DNA of 64,000 bases from Trichoplusia ni (Eukaryota > Arthropoda > Insecta > Lepidoptera > Noctuidae): the NCBI RefSeq assembly GCF_003590095.1, contig NC_039483.1, forward strand, positions 3,472,001 to 3,536,000, in the 5' to 3' direction. The translations under genes were made by a program, and so were the position numbers. This document shows, one piece after another, positions 11,031 through 23,379 of the stretch. The notes below the pieces were generated by a model. That model had not been told where the DNA came from. It did no database searches and saw nothing but the letters and a program-made list of their open reading frames with translations. The first letter of the stretch is position 1; each line of letters begins with the position of its first letter.

Positions 11031-12642
11031 GACAACTAGTTTCCTTTGAGGTTTCATAGTACAGGGAGATATAGAAAAAGTTATATAATTTTATGAGTTA
11101 AGTAAAGAGATCGTTTAGTTACACGGTTAACTGTCAAAGTTCATCTATTTATTAGTTGTAAGCGGTATTATGTTCGTGTAATCGTTATCCTATTGTGTTT
11201 TGTTTCAGGAAGCACCTGCTTACATTTCGTAGATGATTAGTTTAGCAGGGTTTAGAAGTGTTTTACCACTGTTTGTACTGGTGGATGTAGTTTAAGAGTC
11301 TCATGGTAGTGTTAGATGAAGGACGAAAGTAATCTTTTCATTTTTGGGTAACTTTTTTGTTAAGTTCGAACTATCTCTTGGGAGAGAAATTATCATTATT
11401 TATTTTTATTTGTTAAATATACAATAACAATATGAAGTGCTCCATTGCTCGACAGGGTTGGTTGAAAGAGTATGCTAGCTTTTTGAAGTCAAACTTCTTT
11501 ATCGGCGTTGGAAAAAAAATCCGTCACGTGTTTTTAATCTTCTAATAAAACATGTGATTCCCTGAGTCGAGAAGGGTCGATTCGCCATCTTTATTTTTTC
11601 TTATAATTTGCATTAGGTATAATTATTCTAAGAGTTTTAGCATTGAGCTATGCATAATAATTAAATTTATCTATATATGTTTTCAGTATAAATGAACGAT
11701 AGCGTAGACCTATTCAATGTGCCTTTCCGAATAATCACGATATTAGAGGATTATTAAAATGTAGCAATCAATGCATAGTTTGAATTAATCTTTTCTTGCC
11801 CTCTTCTTTCCCCTTTGTTAGACTGATAAAGTTATTCTGAACCACTATTTGAATTGGAAATACCAAAAAACCTCTTTTTAATTCGAAAACTCAAGACTGA
11901 TTTACCAATCTACTTGAAAAATACAGCTGTCAATTAACCCCAGCCTCCTCATCGACATCCTAGCTTGTCTAATGCCTCTCGAACCGAAATCAAGAACAAA
12001 GACCGAACTAAAACAGATTACTATTATTTTTGGTTGAACCAAAAAAGGATTAATTGTCCACTGTCCTACAATCGATTCCCAACTCTATTACGGGCATAAA
12101 AGACTTGATTTTCCGTGTAGAGTTTAACATGGGTAAGTTTATTTAGGGTTTTGGTCCACGCAAGCACTCAAAAAGCGTACCTACTTGCCTAGGTATTGAG
12201 TTGGATGGGTCAGCGATTTTCTGATTTACGGCTCCCAGTTTGGATTCAAGGTGAAATGTATCCTAAATAAATATTGACAAGGCTCTTTTTTGTTTGTTTA
12301 ATTTGTATCTAGTAATGGGGATTTTAAGAGTAATGATTAATTGTTTACTGTAAGCAATTTTTGTGTTAGCTTCTATTTACTTTCACTTGTTTCTTTGTTT
12401 GTTCTTATAATATATGTTGCGAGTTCAATTTGACACGCTTGATGATTGAGCTCATAACGTATATTGTGTGACAATTTATAATTGCAATGACATGAAGCAG
12501 AATTTGCAAGATGGCCATAGGAGCTCCTCTAAATATTACCCCTTCAAGTACTCGTTTGTTTTTTCTTATTAATTTCAAGTATATATTTTAATTTGCCATT
12601 AATGAATGATGAAAACTTTGATCTCCTATCCAAAAACCTTTT

Positions 12643-12900
12643 TTTGACCGATTACAAAAGGAGGTGGTCCTCATTTTTTTTATGTACAGTCTGGGGCCAT
12701 AAGTCCAGTAGCACATCAAAGATCGTATTCGCCTGCATGCTACGGCGCATACATGTGTGCGTGATGTCAACGCAAACATTCCCCGCTGACCCCACTGACC
12801 GCTACCGTACGTTACCTCAGAACTTTGGACTCGATGAAACAAAATAAATAAAACTGAAAAAAATCTTCAACTTCGGCTCATATTTTTTTGAAGTCGCATT
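12643..12900 (+). repeat. Interspersed repeat fragment interrupted by about 125 bp
   Basis: TTTGACCGATTACAAAAGGA and GGTGGTCCTCATTTTTTTTATGTA, then GTTACCTCAGAACTTTGGACTCGATGA after a gap, match my memory of a common moth repeat (GACCGACTTCCAAAAAGGAGGAGG...ATGTATGTTAC). The intervening GC-richer 12684-12808 looks like a secondary insertion. The 84-residue open frames on both strands are by-products. Confidence 0.4.
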
Positions 12901-13869
12901 TTTTTTGTTGTTTAAACAATATTTAGTTATCAATACTTTCGTTTAAACCTACATAATAAATGAACTCATCAAAGATACATACATTTGTATTTTCTAGTAC
13001 ATTTTCTATACTGTTTATGTTAGCTTAACATGCATTAACCCTTAATGGCTTCAAACAGGCTGCTTGGCTCAAATAACATACTGTTTCCCGTAATTATAGT
13101 TACACTCGGCTTCTAGCACGAACATTATCGACAATGTTCTCGTAAATTAATATGGACCATACACATTATGGATGAAAGTAGGACTTAGCCTTATATCAAA
13201 ATCATGCGCCTTATATGTAATATTTGAAGATTATTAACACGGTTTAACTTAATAGGTAGCATGTTGCAGAGTAAACTTGATCAGCATTACACGGTTTACC
13301 TATTAGCAGATACCAACCCTCTGCCCAAGTGATATTCAAGAAAAAATAACGTCAATATAAAAATGTAGAGTATTGTATTGATATTTACAATAGGGATGAT
13401 GACTGGGTATAAAAAGAAAAAATCTCATTAGTCCCTCAGTTCGATAATTGAAAAGTAAGAGACATGTATTTTTTCCTTTTTCAGAAAAACTAGAATTGAC
13501 AAAGATTAACTGCTTTAAAGTTTAGGAGAGGGGGCTTGTGACGTAACGATAGAGTAAAATTTATATTCAATCGTGACGTCACGCGTAAGTTTCATTCACA
13601 GTAATTTGGTCAATTTATGTTTGCGGGACAAATTATAAAATACGTATCCATTATTATACAAAAATCTACAAGACGGACACTGCAAAAAAAAATGTCATCA
13701 TCCCTATTGTCGTATATTACTTGGGTAAAATGGTTGTTTACAATACCTAGAACTTAGATATGAAAGGTAAATAAGAAATTAAAAAAAAAAAACCACTGTT
13801 TGCTGATCTATTTACAAAGGCATCTATGTCTCTTGAAATGACATTTTTTGTTTTCATGACAAATCGATT

Positions 13870-14072
13870 ATATTATTATACCCGCTTCAAATCTAAACGA
13901 TCCCACGGGAACATAAAATCGGGATTAGAATATCCTTTGAGTTAATCCGAATTATAAACTATCTGTGTACAAAGATTCGCCTAATGCGTTCAATGGTTTT
14001 TGCGTAATCGTCGAACAAAAATCAATATTATTATATTATACTTACAAACTTTCGCGTTTATAATATAAGTGA
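13870..14072 (-). mobile_element. Degraded Helitron fragment
   Basis: Contains GGGAACATAAAATCGGGATT, AATTATAAACTATCTGTGTA, CAATGGTTTTTGCGTAATCG and AAACTTTCGCGTTTATAATA. On the minus strand this is the order of the CACGCAAAAACCACTGAAC subfamily. The CTAG terminus is not preserved. Confidence 0.5.
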
Positions 14073-14671
14073 GATTATTTGATTTGTTTGGATTTTGATT
14101 ATTTTTTCTTAGCATTGTCAGGTCGAATATGGGAAGGTGGGGTAAGACGGGGTAGCGAGGTAAGATGGGGACCCTCCAAAAATATATAATACAGTATTAA
14201 TTGAAAAGTTATTTTGACGCCATCTAGTCGTATTTATCAGTACTTGTTAGAGTCGCAAAAAGTTTGTTCGAAGGAGCGCACGATTCTTCATGGTAAGTAC
14301 ATTTTTAAAATTTGAAGTGGTTTTATCTAATTATTGAAGCATATAAAGTGCATGACTGTTATAATGTATGATAAACATAATGTGTGACATATTTTTTTTG
14401 TTAATTTGTATTTATTTTACTATTGTAAACTCATTAATTCATGCCGGTTTCTTTTGATTTATAACCTCTAAAAATTCAATACAACTTTTAAGTCCAGTTT
14501 GGGAAAGATGGGACACTTATGTGGGGCAAGACGGGGTAGGTACCCGATCTTATCCGCTGAGTTGTTATTCAGTTTGTATTGAGATTGCATTCAACATTAA
14601 CTATTTTTTTATAGTACAGTTCCAAAAACAGTAATGTTGTCATTTCCTGATGCTTAAATGGCTACACCGCC

Positions 14672-15167
14672 GTAAATCATTTAGCAAACTCTCCACCTCC
14701 ACCAACTGCTTCAACCTCATGTCTCAAGCAGGCAACAGTAAATGATTATATAGATAATGATGCATTCCATCTGGTTAGCCCGAAAAAGTTAATGCCTTAT
14801 TCGCGATTCGCCGAAAAAAGACCAAGACAAGTTCGAAGAAGGGGAAAAGCAGCTATTATTACTGCTTTTCTATATAAAAAAGAATGAGAGGAAAACTAAA
14901 ATAGGTAGAAACTAAAACCACATGTAACAAACAAAAAGTAAATGACAAAAATAACAATAAAGAGAACTTGAAAAACCGAAAAAGCGAAAAGGCACAGAAG
15001 AAGAAGATACAGAATGTCTATACTGTCGCGGCTTGTATTCCGATTATCATACTTGTATCACTTATCGTACTTGAGGCAAGTGAGCGCATTGTGTCTGTGC
15101 AGGAGTGGAAGACAGCGATGACGAAGCTGAACATATCTGCCCGGTTTGTGAAGATGACGGCGCTTAA
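14672..15167 (+). pseudogene. pogo-type transposase C-terminal remnant
   Basis: Two blocks in different frames resemble the C-terminal tail of insect pogo transposases. Block one (14672-14887) includes FHLVSPKKLMPYSRF and RRRGKAAIITAF, the 'SPE-xI-P...RRGK-A-ILT' linker seen in these proteins. Block two (codon phase starting 15000, stop at 15165-15167) reads EEDTECLYCRGLYSDYHTC, two in-frame stops, then AHCVCAGVEDSDDE and HICPVCEDD. The spaced Cys/His residues match the PHD-like zinc-binding tail. A TGA at 14885, further stops and a frame change show that it is dead. The DDE catalytic domain was not found between the TIRs. Assignment rests on recalled family features, not a search. Confidence 0.6.
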
Positions 15168-15199
15168 ATAGTCTATACCCCATCTTACCCCAGGGGTAT

Positions 15200-15235
15200 A
15201 CCCCATCTTACCCTATAGGTGGGGTAAGATGGGGT
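15200..15235. repeat. Subterminal hairpin of the pogo-like element
   Basis: ACCCCATCTTACCC and its exact complement GGGTAAGATGGGGT are separated by 8 bases. The motif equals the TIR core, so it is probably a duplicated transposase-binding site. Confidence 0.65.
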
Positions 15236-15361
15236 GATTCAGTTATTTTTTAAAAGTTTATATTTTTATGAGAAGAACTTATTTTTTTTTTGTTTTGACT
15301 GATTGTTATTAAAAGAAGAAAGACTGATTATTTAATTAATAAAAGTTCCTACGTTGTGCAA

Positions 15362-15898
15362 TTAAAAAAGATGGGTTTTATTTATGAAATACCTTAAGGT
15401 CCCCGTCTTACCCCACCTTCCCCTAATACTGTTTTGTCGTCCGAAAAATTTGTAAATTTCTGCAACCTCCACATTTTGAAAGAAACATGTAATGTTTTTT
15501 GTGGTTTGACTATCGATCTCTAGGAGGTGTATAAGGACCCATTCCGCATGATGAAACTGTTTGCGTGCTAACAAACACTTTTTATGGCCTGCATTTATCG
15601 TTAAATCGTAGCCATTTACTAACGAAGCCCCATTAAAATAGAAAAATAACGGCGTGTTGATTTTGTGACGTAAATAACGGAGTGGCCAAGTGGCTAACCG
15701 GTCGGGGTACAGAAATATACTGGAAACTGGGTAAATCTGGATAAATACCGGTAACCAGGACAATTTTTGTCCTAATTCAGGAAATTTTAAGTTTTTTTCA
15801 GTCCTCGAGTTGGTAGAGCCATGGTAACTTATTGAATCGACCCAATTTCTAGTTTTTTTATTTCTCTCATCTAATACCAGCCAGATACACTTTTTCAC
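15362..15898 (-). CDS. Unrecognised 178-codon open frame (doubtful)
   Basis: A long minus-strand frame for such AT-rich DNA. The last ~20 residues (GRWGKTGTLRYFINKTHLF) are read from the end of the pogo-like element, so the frame as a whole cannot be an intact host gene. The rest shows no recognised domain, signal peptide or convincing membrane segment. It is composed of rare residues (W, H, C) in no clear pattern. It could be chance or the residue of an unidentified repeat. Confidence 0.12.
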   Translation of the reverse strand: MKKCIWLVLDERNKKTRNWVDSISYHGSTNSRTEKNLKFPELGQKLSWLPVFIQIYPVSSIFLYPDRLATWPLRYLRHKINTPLFFYFNGASLVNGYDLTINAGHKKCLLARKQFHHAEWVLIHLLEIDSQTTKNITCFFQNVEVAEIYKFFGRQNSIRGRWGKTGTLRYFINKTHLF

Positions 15899-17109
15899 AA
15901 ATATTTATTCTGCATAACCTAAACTGCATAGAGGAACACTATAGTTTTACTCAAAATCAGATTAACCAAAACTCACTGTCTACGTGCCAGAAATCTATCA
16001 TAGCAAAACTTTGGAGTGAACATAGTCTGGCATTGTGGGATTTGCCATGCGGGTGACATTGCCAGATGGATTTGGCTCGACACTACCTTTGTCTTCTACG
16101 GCAGTACGGCCGTTTGATACCTCAAATCACATTTCCCTCTGTGGCACACCTGTCTATGTATCTACCGACCCTTGATCAATTTCAAACGTTGATAGATAAA
16201 TGGTCATCTTGAAAGCTTTTAGTAGAAGCTTGGTAGTTTTTGAGTAAAATGTTTGTAATAATTGTGTTTTCAGTCTTAAGTGTTTTATTTTTGGATCGGA
16301 AATCACTATATAATTCCTCCCGCTTTGGGTTGTAAGGAGTGAGCATCAGATTTATACTGATTTCAGTCAGTTTTTCATTTTGCAATCCTTTCGCACAACG
16401 TGCAATGTATGGATTATCTGATTTTCTGTCTTGCTCGTTGCATATAAACTGCATAACTGATAACAGGAAAAGGAAATGCCTTTACCTGTTATCTTTTTAT
16501 TTTTTTCTGCCTATCTCAACCTCTCATCCTCCCAGGATTCCTTCTTTCAAAAACAAACCATACACTTTAAATATAATTATTTGTACATAGTTGGCTATCC
16601 TTTTGACATTTGTCTCCAACATTTCACCTTCCACCGTATTCAAGTCTTTCTACAAACACATCAAACATTATCTAGCCCGAAGCATTATTATGTTTTATTT
16701 AGCAAACGTCTTAAATCTTTGTGTGTACAAAATAACTTAGTTCTAGGAAATGGGTCATAAAATTGTCATAAATAGCTGACATGGGTTAAAGTTATCGTAT
16801 TTTATGGGACCCCTATGAGTTGTTATTCATGTTAAAGGATAGGTATCAAAATTTTTCTTTGCATTTTCGCCAGATATAAGTACATTTTTGGTTTTCTTTG
16901 TGATTTTAAAGAGTCGTTTTTTTTATTGTGATTTCGAATTTATATTGTTTACTTGTTTGTGGAACGTGTGGAAAAACTCGTTCGTTTTTAAATGCCCGAC
17001 GCAAATTTTGAGTGTTGTTGGGATACAAGAAGGTACCTTCTATGCTTCTTAGATACCAACCACTTGTAAAAATTTCTTTGACATTTTTTTTAGAGTTACG
17101 CATTCAAAA

Positions 17110-17225
17110 GGGATGGAATGGATCCCTATTACTAAGGTTCCGCTAACTGCCATATTTTTCTGTCTGTCGCCAGGCTGTACGATAGTGATACCTAGACAGT
17201 TGAACGAAAGATGAGTCTGCCCAGA
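17110..17225 (+). repeat. GGTTCCGT-type interspersed repeat
   Basis: ATCCCTATTACTAAGGTTCC, CTGTCTGTCGCCAGGCTGTA and ACCTAGACAGTTGAA appear in the standard order of this moth repeat. The 5' GGTTCCGTA start is degraded. Confidence 0.6.
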
Positions 17226-19104
17226 AGTGGGTTCTGAATCAGGTAGTGATATTCATTTATTATTTTATACTAGAATTTTAGCATAGATTTGTGTAATAAT
17301 CCCCAATCAACAAGATACTAATAATTTGCCACCCGTTTAGATTAACTCACACTTAAAGCAAAGACCAAAAATTAAGTTGTTTGATCCCAGTCTTAATATA
17401 TAAAGCTACTGAGACCGTAACTGCAATATTAAAAGCCAGCCTTGCGTCGCGTAGTTGGGTAAAAATACACTTCATGCTCCTACAAAATTATATTAAAGTT
17501 TCGACGCAAACGATATATTTTTAACCGCAAGATGCGGTTTCCTAATCTGATATTGAAAGAAAATAAAGCATTATCTGTTTCGAATCCAAACAGAAGTATC
17601 TTAGTAGTTGAGAGGCAATTGAAAGAGATTATCTTTCAGCTTGTTATAATAAGAAAGCGTATCTTTAATCAATGTAATAAAATCACCGAGAATTTTGTTC
17701 AAATATACATACAAATAAATGACTTCTGTGTCCTTTCGGGCTTACTTTTCAAAATAATTTAATCAAAAATTGTTTAAAAGTATCTAAATGCTTTTGACCG
17801 ACTTTTAAAAAATGTATGCGTTTATCGTCTAGTTATTTAGTTCAAAAGAAGCAGCGAAAAGAATTTCCCCGGGATTCGCCAAAACGTATATTTCCTTAAT
17901 TCTTCTAAGTATTTGAAATACTGTCAAATAACGTGTCTCCCTAAATTGCGGTTTCGTTAATAATAGGCACTATAGGCGACATTGAAAGGAAAACAATTAC
18001 TGTAAACGAAATACTATTATACTCAATATTCACCACAAAATGTCTCAGGGGATTTACAAAATTGCTATTAATTTCAGCTTCAGTGCATTTTAAACCTTAT
18101 ATCTTGGTATTACGGTTTGGAATATAAATTGCTGGTTATAAGGAAATATATCTTATCCGGGATTGAATTGAAAGATGTTTTTTGTGTGGAATATGAAAGC
18201 TTGCCTCCGTTCGTTGTCTTTCAACGTTGTGGCTTCCTTCGATGGGCAGCCATCTTGTTTTTATTTGCAATGGCGGAAAAGCAGAAGGCAGCTTGGTTTT
18301 TTATATAGTTTGATTCGTTTGAGATTAGACACTATCACCTACTAATAATTTTCATCATCTGTGACAAGTGTGGTTTTTGTATAAAATATAAGGGTAGTGA
18401 ACGGATTTTATTCGTTTATTTTTGATATTCAGTCACATATAGACTACACATTTTAGGCATATTTTTCAACAAAAAAGAGCTTTCAGATAGAAATAGATAT
18501 AAAATGCTATTTCCATTTTTTTCGGGATATCATAGTGCTTTGTCCGATTTCGATGAAATAAGGTTTGAAGGTTATTCGTTCTATTAACCCGATTTCTTTT
18601 TTTTACTTTTATCCGATTTCCTTAAAACAAACATCCAGGCATGCGAAGACGCGAGAAGGAGCTAGGTACTCTATTATGTTGCTATTTAAGAAAACCTCCA
18701 CTTCTTAGTTTAGTTCCTATATAATATCGTGATACAGGATAATAATCCAACACCTTACTTGTGCGTAGGTTATATATTGTAGTAAACAGTAATATCGAAG
18801 CTTTGATCAAGCCCACAGGGTGTTCAAATGCGTATAGGTTTATGTTAAACGGTAGTTATGACGTCAGAACACATGTTTGTGATTAAACTCAGCTGATTCT
18901 AGTTACGATGGTCTATTTTGGCAAGGCTTAAGTTGTGAGGTAAATCGTAAATATGTATATTGATAGATTTCTGGCAGAGTAGTGTAATATAAAGTTGTGT
19001 TCAGTATCTATTGGAATCACTTAACAAAAGATGTATTCAAGATAAAATAATGTGCTAAATATATTGGTCACCGATCGAATTCATGAACGTACAGACCGTC
19101 GACG

Positions 19105-19212
19105 AAAATTATTTTGGTCTAGCTATCATGATTCTTGAGATGCAGCCTGATGACAAACAGACAGCAGTAACTCTGTTATACACCGTTTTTACCATTTGGG
19201 TACGGAATCCTG
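19105..19212 (-). repeat. GGTTCCGT-type interspersed repeat
   Basis: On the minus strand: GGATTCCGTACCCAAATGGT, then CTGTCTGTTTGTC, CAGGCTGCATCTCAAGAATC and ATGATAGCTAGACC. Confidence 0.6.
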
Positions 19213-19254
19213 AAAATGACATAATTCTTCAAAAACATGTCTTATAAGCTGATC

Positions 19255-19630
19255 AAAGTTAATCTAATATATACAATTCCTGTGTCACGATGTTAGTTAC
19301 CGTACTCCTCCGAAACGGTTCGACCGATTCTTATGAAATTTTGTATACATATTGGGTAGGTCTGAGAATAGAACAACATCTATTTTTCATACCCCTCAGT
19401 GTACAAGGGTTGCCCACACTAAAATTTATTTTTTTATTATTTGGACGAAATTTTTTCTTTTAATTATTTTTATTATGTGGCATTAAAAATACATACAACT
19501 AGAAAAAAAAAAGTATTATTATAAATTACCATAGGTCCTTGAATAAAATTATATATTTCCTCTTTAACAAAACAAGGGCAACCATTTGTACATATCCTAT
19601 AAAACTACAAATTAACGTTAAATCTGTTTT
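19255..19630 (+). repeat. Interspersed repeat with 'CTCCGAAACGGTTCGACCG' core
   Basis: ATATACAATTCCTGTGTCAC, CGTACTCCTCCGAAACGGTT and TTGGGTAGGTCTGAGAATAG are recognised from other moth genomes as an abundant AT-tailed repeat. The class is uncertain. It is non-coding. Confidence 0.45.
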
Positions 19631-19827
19631 CAAACCCAGTTCTCGTTAAGATCTCTTTGTTCTAAATCGAGATTTCTTGTCTAACTCAAAGACAGTCTGA
19701 CAGTCATTTCGAAGCAATAAAACTCTCTCATAAAACAAGACGAAGTGCATTCATCATTACAGCATCCGTTTATCTAAAGACGTAAACCTTAGTAGATACT
19801 GTACGGTCAACAACAAAGTATACCTAA

Positions 19828-20007
19828 TCGTACTAATATTATAAACGCGAAAGTTTGTATGTATGTTTGTTCCTCTTTCACGCAAAAACCACTGAACGGA
19901 TTTAGACGAAACTTGGTATACAGATAGTTTATAACAATGATTAATACATAGAATAGGTTTTATCCCGATTTTTGTTTTGTATCGGGCGGGCCTGTGGGCA
20001 ACAGCTA
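19828..20007 (+). mobile_element. Short non-autonomous Helitron, complete ends (second subfamily)
   Basis: A|TCGTACTAATATTATAAACG start, CACGCAAAAACCACTGAACG core, and GGGCAACAGCTAG|T end. It is 180 bp and shares its 3' end with the CTTCAGCTTTATA subfamily but has a different body, as expected if the two are mobilised by the same helicase. Confidence 0.75.
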
Positions 20008-20861
20008 GTATGCTATTATGATGAAGATTACAACCAGATTTTACGTTTCGTTGTTATTTTGTCGTGTTTTCGGTTTTTGTATCTAAACTACAAGACGGGT
20101 ACTGAAAATTTTTATTCCTAATCCTACATGTCACTGAAAAATACTGGCACTTTATAAATCAGGATGTAACTTGCTTCTATTGCTGACTGTACGTACCTAC
20201 TCGATGCATTTAGTGCGTTTACGAAGCAAGCTGGCATCAAACGCTCGTGAATATTTTAGTTATGTGAAATGTGGAGCGCGCTTCGTGAATGCGCCCGTTT
20301 TTGTGTGTTTGCTGAATCTTTCAACGCTATTTTTTGGAGAAGGGTTCGTGTAAGCTGTCTAGTCATTTTATTTTAAGATTTAGGGTGATTTTATATCGTT
20401 ATAAAATCTGAGTAAGCCGTCAGTCAGGTAAACTAAATAATATCTAATGATAAAAGTATCTTATTCAAATTATAAAAAAGGCACCGTAGGTCGGGTGTAT
20501 CGACACACGAGATTAGTTTTCGATTTATTTTATCATCTTAATTTTAAGTTTCCATTCCATTCGATATTTGGTCAAGTACCCAATTATTGTTAGAATCTAA
20601 AAATAAATAAAGATGCAAACGTTATTGTAGCCTTAAAGGGTAAATAATGAATGAAACTTCATATTTTAAATACAGATAAATATGAAATATTAACCTCTAC
20701 TTTTCTAACGGGAATTAGCGTGACCTATTAATGGAAAATTCTCTTTTCTTTTGGGTCCCTGAGAATTTTCACAATCAATCAAATGACACTCACAGGACAC
20801 TCAAGATTAAATCAAAGTCTTAGATGAGGCATTTTCGAATCATAAATGCATGTTATTTGCC

Positions 20862-20912
20862 GTGATCGAACCCAAAGCAAGTCACCCACAGTTTTCATAT
20901 TTTTACTCTTGA
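20862..20912 (-). repeat. SINE/tRNA-like fragment
   Basis: The minus strand contains GGGTTCGATCACGG, a B-box-like sequence, with no A box. A remnant only. Confidence 0.3.
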
Positions 20913-21169
20913 GGTAAATACGATTTTTGTGTCCCAAAAGAGTGGTATAGTGGTATTGATGCGACATACTACCATTATGTAGGTCATTGATAGGTGATTT
21001 TTAACGCATGGTCGACTTACGTGGTCTTGTAAAGACCACGTGCGACCCATCTGGTTACAGAAGCCAGGGAAACGTTATTGAGGAAAAAAGCTGGAGCGAT
21101 GATTTACGATACGGATCGGCTATGGCTAGGGTTTCGTAGCGAAATTGGTGGAAAAGGAACAATATTACT

Positions 21170-21275
21170 GAAGGTTCCTCCACTAGGCTGTATATCTCAT
21201 AAACTGTGATGGCTAGATTGTTTATCTTTTTACAAATTATGTCTGTCTGTTGCCGCTATAACAAAAAATAGACAA
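21170..21275 (+). repeat. GGTTCCGT-type interspersed repeat
   Basis: AAGGTTCCTCCACTAGGCTG, ATATCTCATAAACTGTGATG, GCTAGATTGTTTA and GTCTGTTGCCGCTATAACAA follow the usual order. The CTGTCCGTC segment has been lost. Confidence 0.55.
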
Positions 21276-21495
21276 AAAAAAATATGGTGTGCCAACAATT
21301 TTATTTCATTCAATTCAAAAGTCTTTATTATTCTGGTATTACATAAAATCATATAAATTATATGATCTACAAAACCGTTTAAACTAAATGGACAAATTCA
21401 ATTGTTTTTAGACTCGCACCGACTGTTTTTGTATTAGTTTTGGCGAAGTAAAGAGCCGAATAATACTAGATAGGTAATAGGATTTATATAGTAAA

Positions 21496-21789
21496 CTAGC
21501 TGTTGCCCGCGACTTCGTCCGCGTGGTTAGAAGTTATAAGTTAGGAAATTTTTGAACGGAAACCCTCGGATATAAATAATTTTCCCTGTTTTTTCTACAT
21601 TTTGCATTGTATCTTCGCTCATATTAGTCGCAGCGTGATGGTATATAGCCTAAAACCTTCCTCGGTGAATGGTCCATCCAACACAAAAATAGAAATTGAA
21701 AAATAATTTTTCTATTTGGACCAGTAGTTCCTGAGATTAGCGCGTTCAGACAAATAAATAAACTCTTCAGCTTTATAGATTAGTGTAGA
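21496..21789 (-). mobile_element. Short non-autonomous Helitron
   Basis: CTAG end at 21496-21499 with GCCCGCGACTTCGTCCGCGT, a body including AACGGAAACCCTCGGATATA, and the CTTCAGCTTTATAGATTAGT end at 21.79 kb. Longer than the 222-bp form, with a small A-rich insertion near 21690. Confidence 0.7.
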
Positions 21790-23115
21790 GTATAGGTAAG
21801 ACGAGTAAATGGATTGTAAACGCATGAAATATTGTTTTACAGTTATAAGAACTAGATTTCCTTCTTTTTCTATGGTTGATGTACAACCTGGTGTAAGATT
21901 ATTCAACCGCCCGCAAGCCTCCGACGTGATTTACAAATTCAAAATTCCTTCCTTTACGTTTTAGTTCTCCGTTGTTAGTAAATGATAAATACGCACATGA
22001 ATTTGATAAACACATTTGTGGTAGAAATTCAAACCTATAGCTTTTAAAGGGAGGTATTTGTTTAACTATCCTAAAAAAGAGGTTAACCTAACCAAAGAGT
22101 ACTCATGTCTTTTCCAGACTACGAGTAAACCACTGCATTACGAAAAAAAAACCGCCAGTTTAAAAAACTTCTGAAAGAACAAAAAATACATATTTTCCGA
22201 CATTTTTCCGTCATATTTTTGTTTTTCTGACAAGTACCAATTACAGGATGTTAAAGTAACAAGATAGCAGGGAAATTTAATATCGTTCACATGTGCCCGA
22301 GGGCTTTAACATTAAATGAGTTAGCTATGATTAAATAACAGGATCAAACATTTATCGTCCAACCTTCTATATCAAACTGCGCAGTATCTTCCGACAAAAA
22401 ACCTTCCTACAGCGATTTCGACTTCTAATTTTATTTTTAGCTTCTTGTTTTTTTGTTTACGATATTTTGGTGACGTAATTCTTGTTTAATTTACGTATTT
22501 TATCGATTTGTAATTATGTTTTTTGGGAAGTCTGGTCAGATTTCGGAGAGCCGCAGATTTTTTTTTTCTAAAACCACTACTCCCTAAGTAGTTGGCTGAT
22601 GAAAAATGGTAGTTGAAAATTGATACTTAGTAAAATAATTAGGCTCTTTGGTTGGAACAGTCATATTACACCGTTTATGTTCGGTTATAAACAATATATT
22701 CGCTGTTCCCTCTTGGTTAAACTTTCTGCTTGACACCAAAACCATAGACAGACGATATATTATGCGAATCCCATTTAAATTGGTACAAGGGCGCTGTCAA
22801 GATAATGTTCACTTGATCATTTAACGTTTACATTTGTTTATACATAGACAGAGCGAAGAATATTTATTGTACACTAGTAGAAAAGGTGTCGTTTAAAGCT
22901 GTAAAAACACTTCTCTTTGAAATGGGGTTATTTAAAGGAACGTAAGATTAACTCTGCAAGTTTGTTGCTTGAAAGAAATACAATTTTTGTTTTTAATTCA
23001 TTTGTTTACCAAAGCACTCGGATAAATAGCCTATTTGGGTTGTCAGCGACAACTATACTATAAAAAGATTATTTTTATCTTGTCAATGTGAAACCGCTAC
23101 CAGTTATATTTTACA

Positions 23116-23379
23116 CTAGCTGTTGCCCGCGACTTCGTCCGCGTGGTTTGAAGATATAAGTTAGGAATTTTTGAACGGAAGCCCTAGTAGATGAATATTT
23201 TTCCCCGTTTTTTCCATTGTATCTTCGCACCTGCAGTATGTTGTTATATAACCTAAAACCTTCCTCGATGAATGGTCTATTGAACACACATTTTTTTCAA
23301 TTTGAACCAGTAGTTCCTGAGATTAGCGCGTTCAAACAAACAAACTCTTCAGCTTTATATATTAGTAAAGAAGTATAGA
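23116..23379 (-). mobile_element. Short non-autonomous Helitron
   Basis: CTAG terminus at 23116-23119 and TC end at 23378-23379. Intact GC-rich 3' palindrome region. Body like the copy at 21496 but with an internal loss around ATCTTCGCACC. Confidence 0.7.

Larger units (their letters stand above)
14130..15423 (+). mobile_element. Decayed pogo-like (Tc1/mariner superfamily) transposon
   Basis: About 1.29 kb bounded by inverted repeats: GGGAAGGTGGGGTAAGACGG then GG at 14131-14152, mirrored at 15401-15422. TA dinucleotides flank both ends (14128-14129 and 15424-15425), the target duplication of Tc1/mariner elements. Several subterminal repeats of the GGGGTAAGAYGGGG theme occur (14509-14545, 15175-15235), including a 14-bp-stem hairpin at 15200-15235. 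Inside is a broken transposase 3' end (separate entry). Most of the catalytic region is gone, so this is a deletion derivative unable to move on its own. Confidence 0.75.

Noticed and set aside
12588..12847. Matching 84-residue frames on both strands
   Set aside because: Symmetric long frames here come from a GC-richer insert inside an interspersed repeat. Neither protein is recognisable.
14968..15171. 67-residue open frame
   Set aside because: It is an alternative frame of the pogo-like transposase remnant; the biologically meaningful residues are in another frame with stops.
16182..16760. Overlapping open frames of 83-94 residues on both strands
   Set aside because: Low complexity, no domain, no splice signals consistent with an exon.
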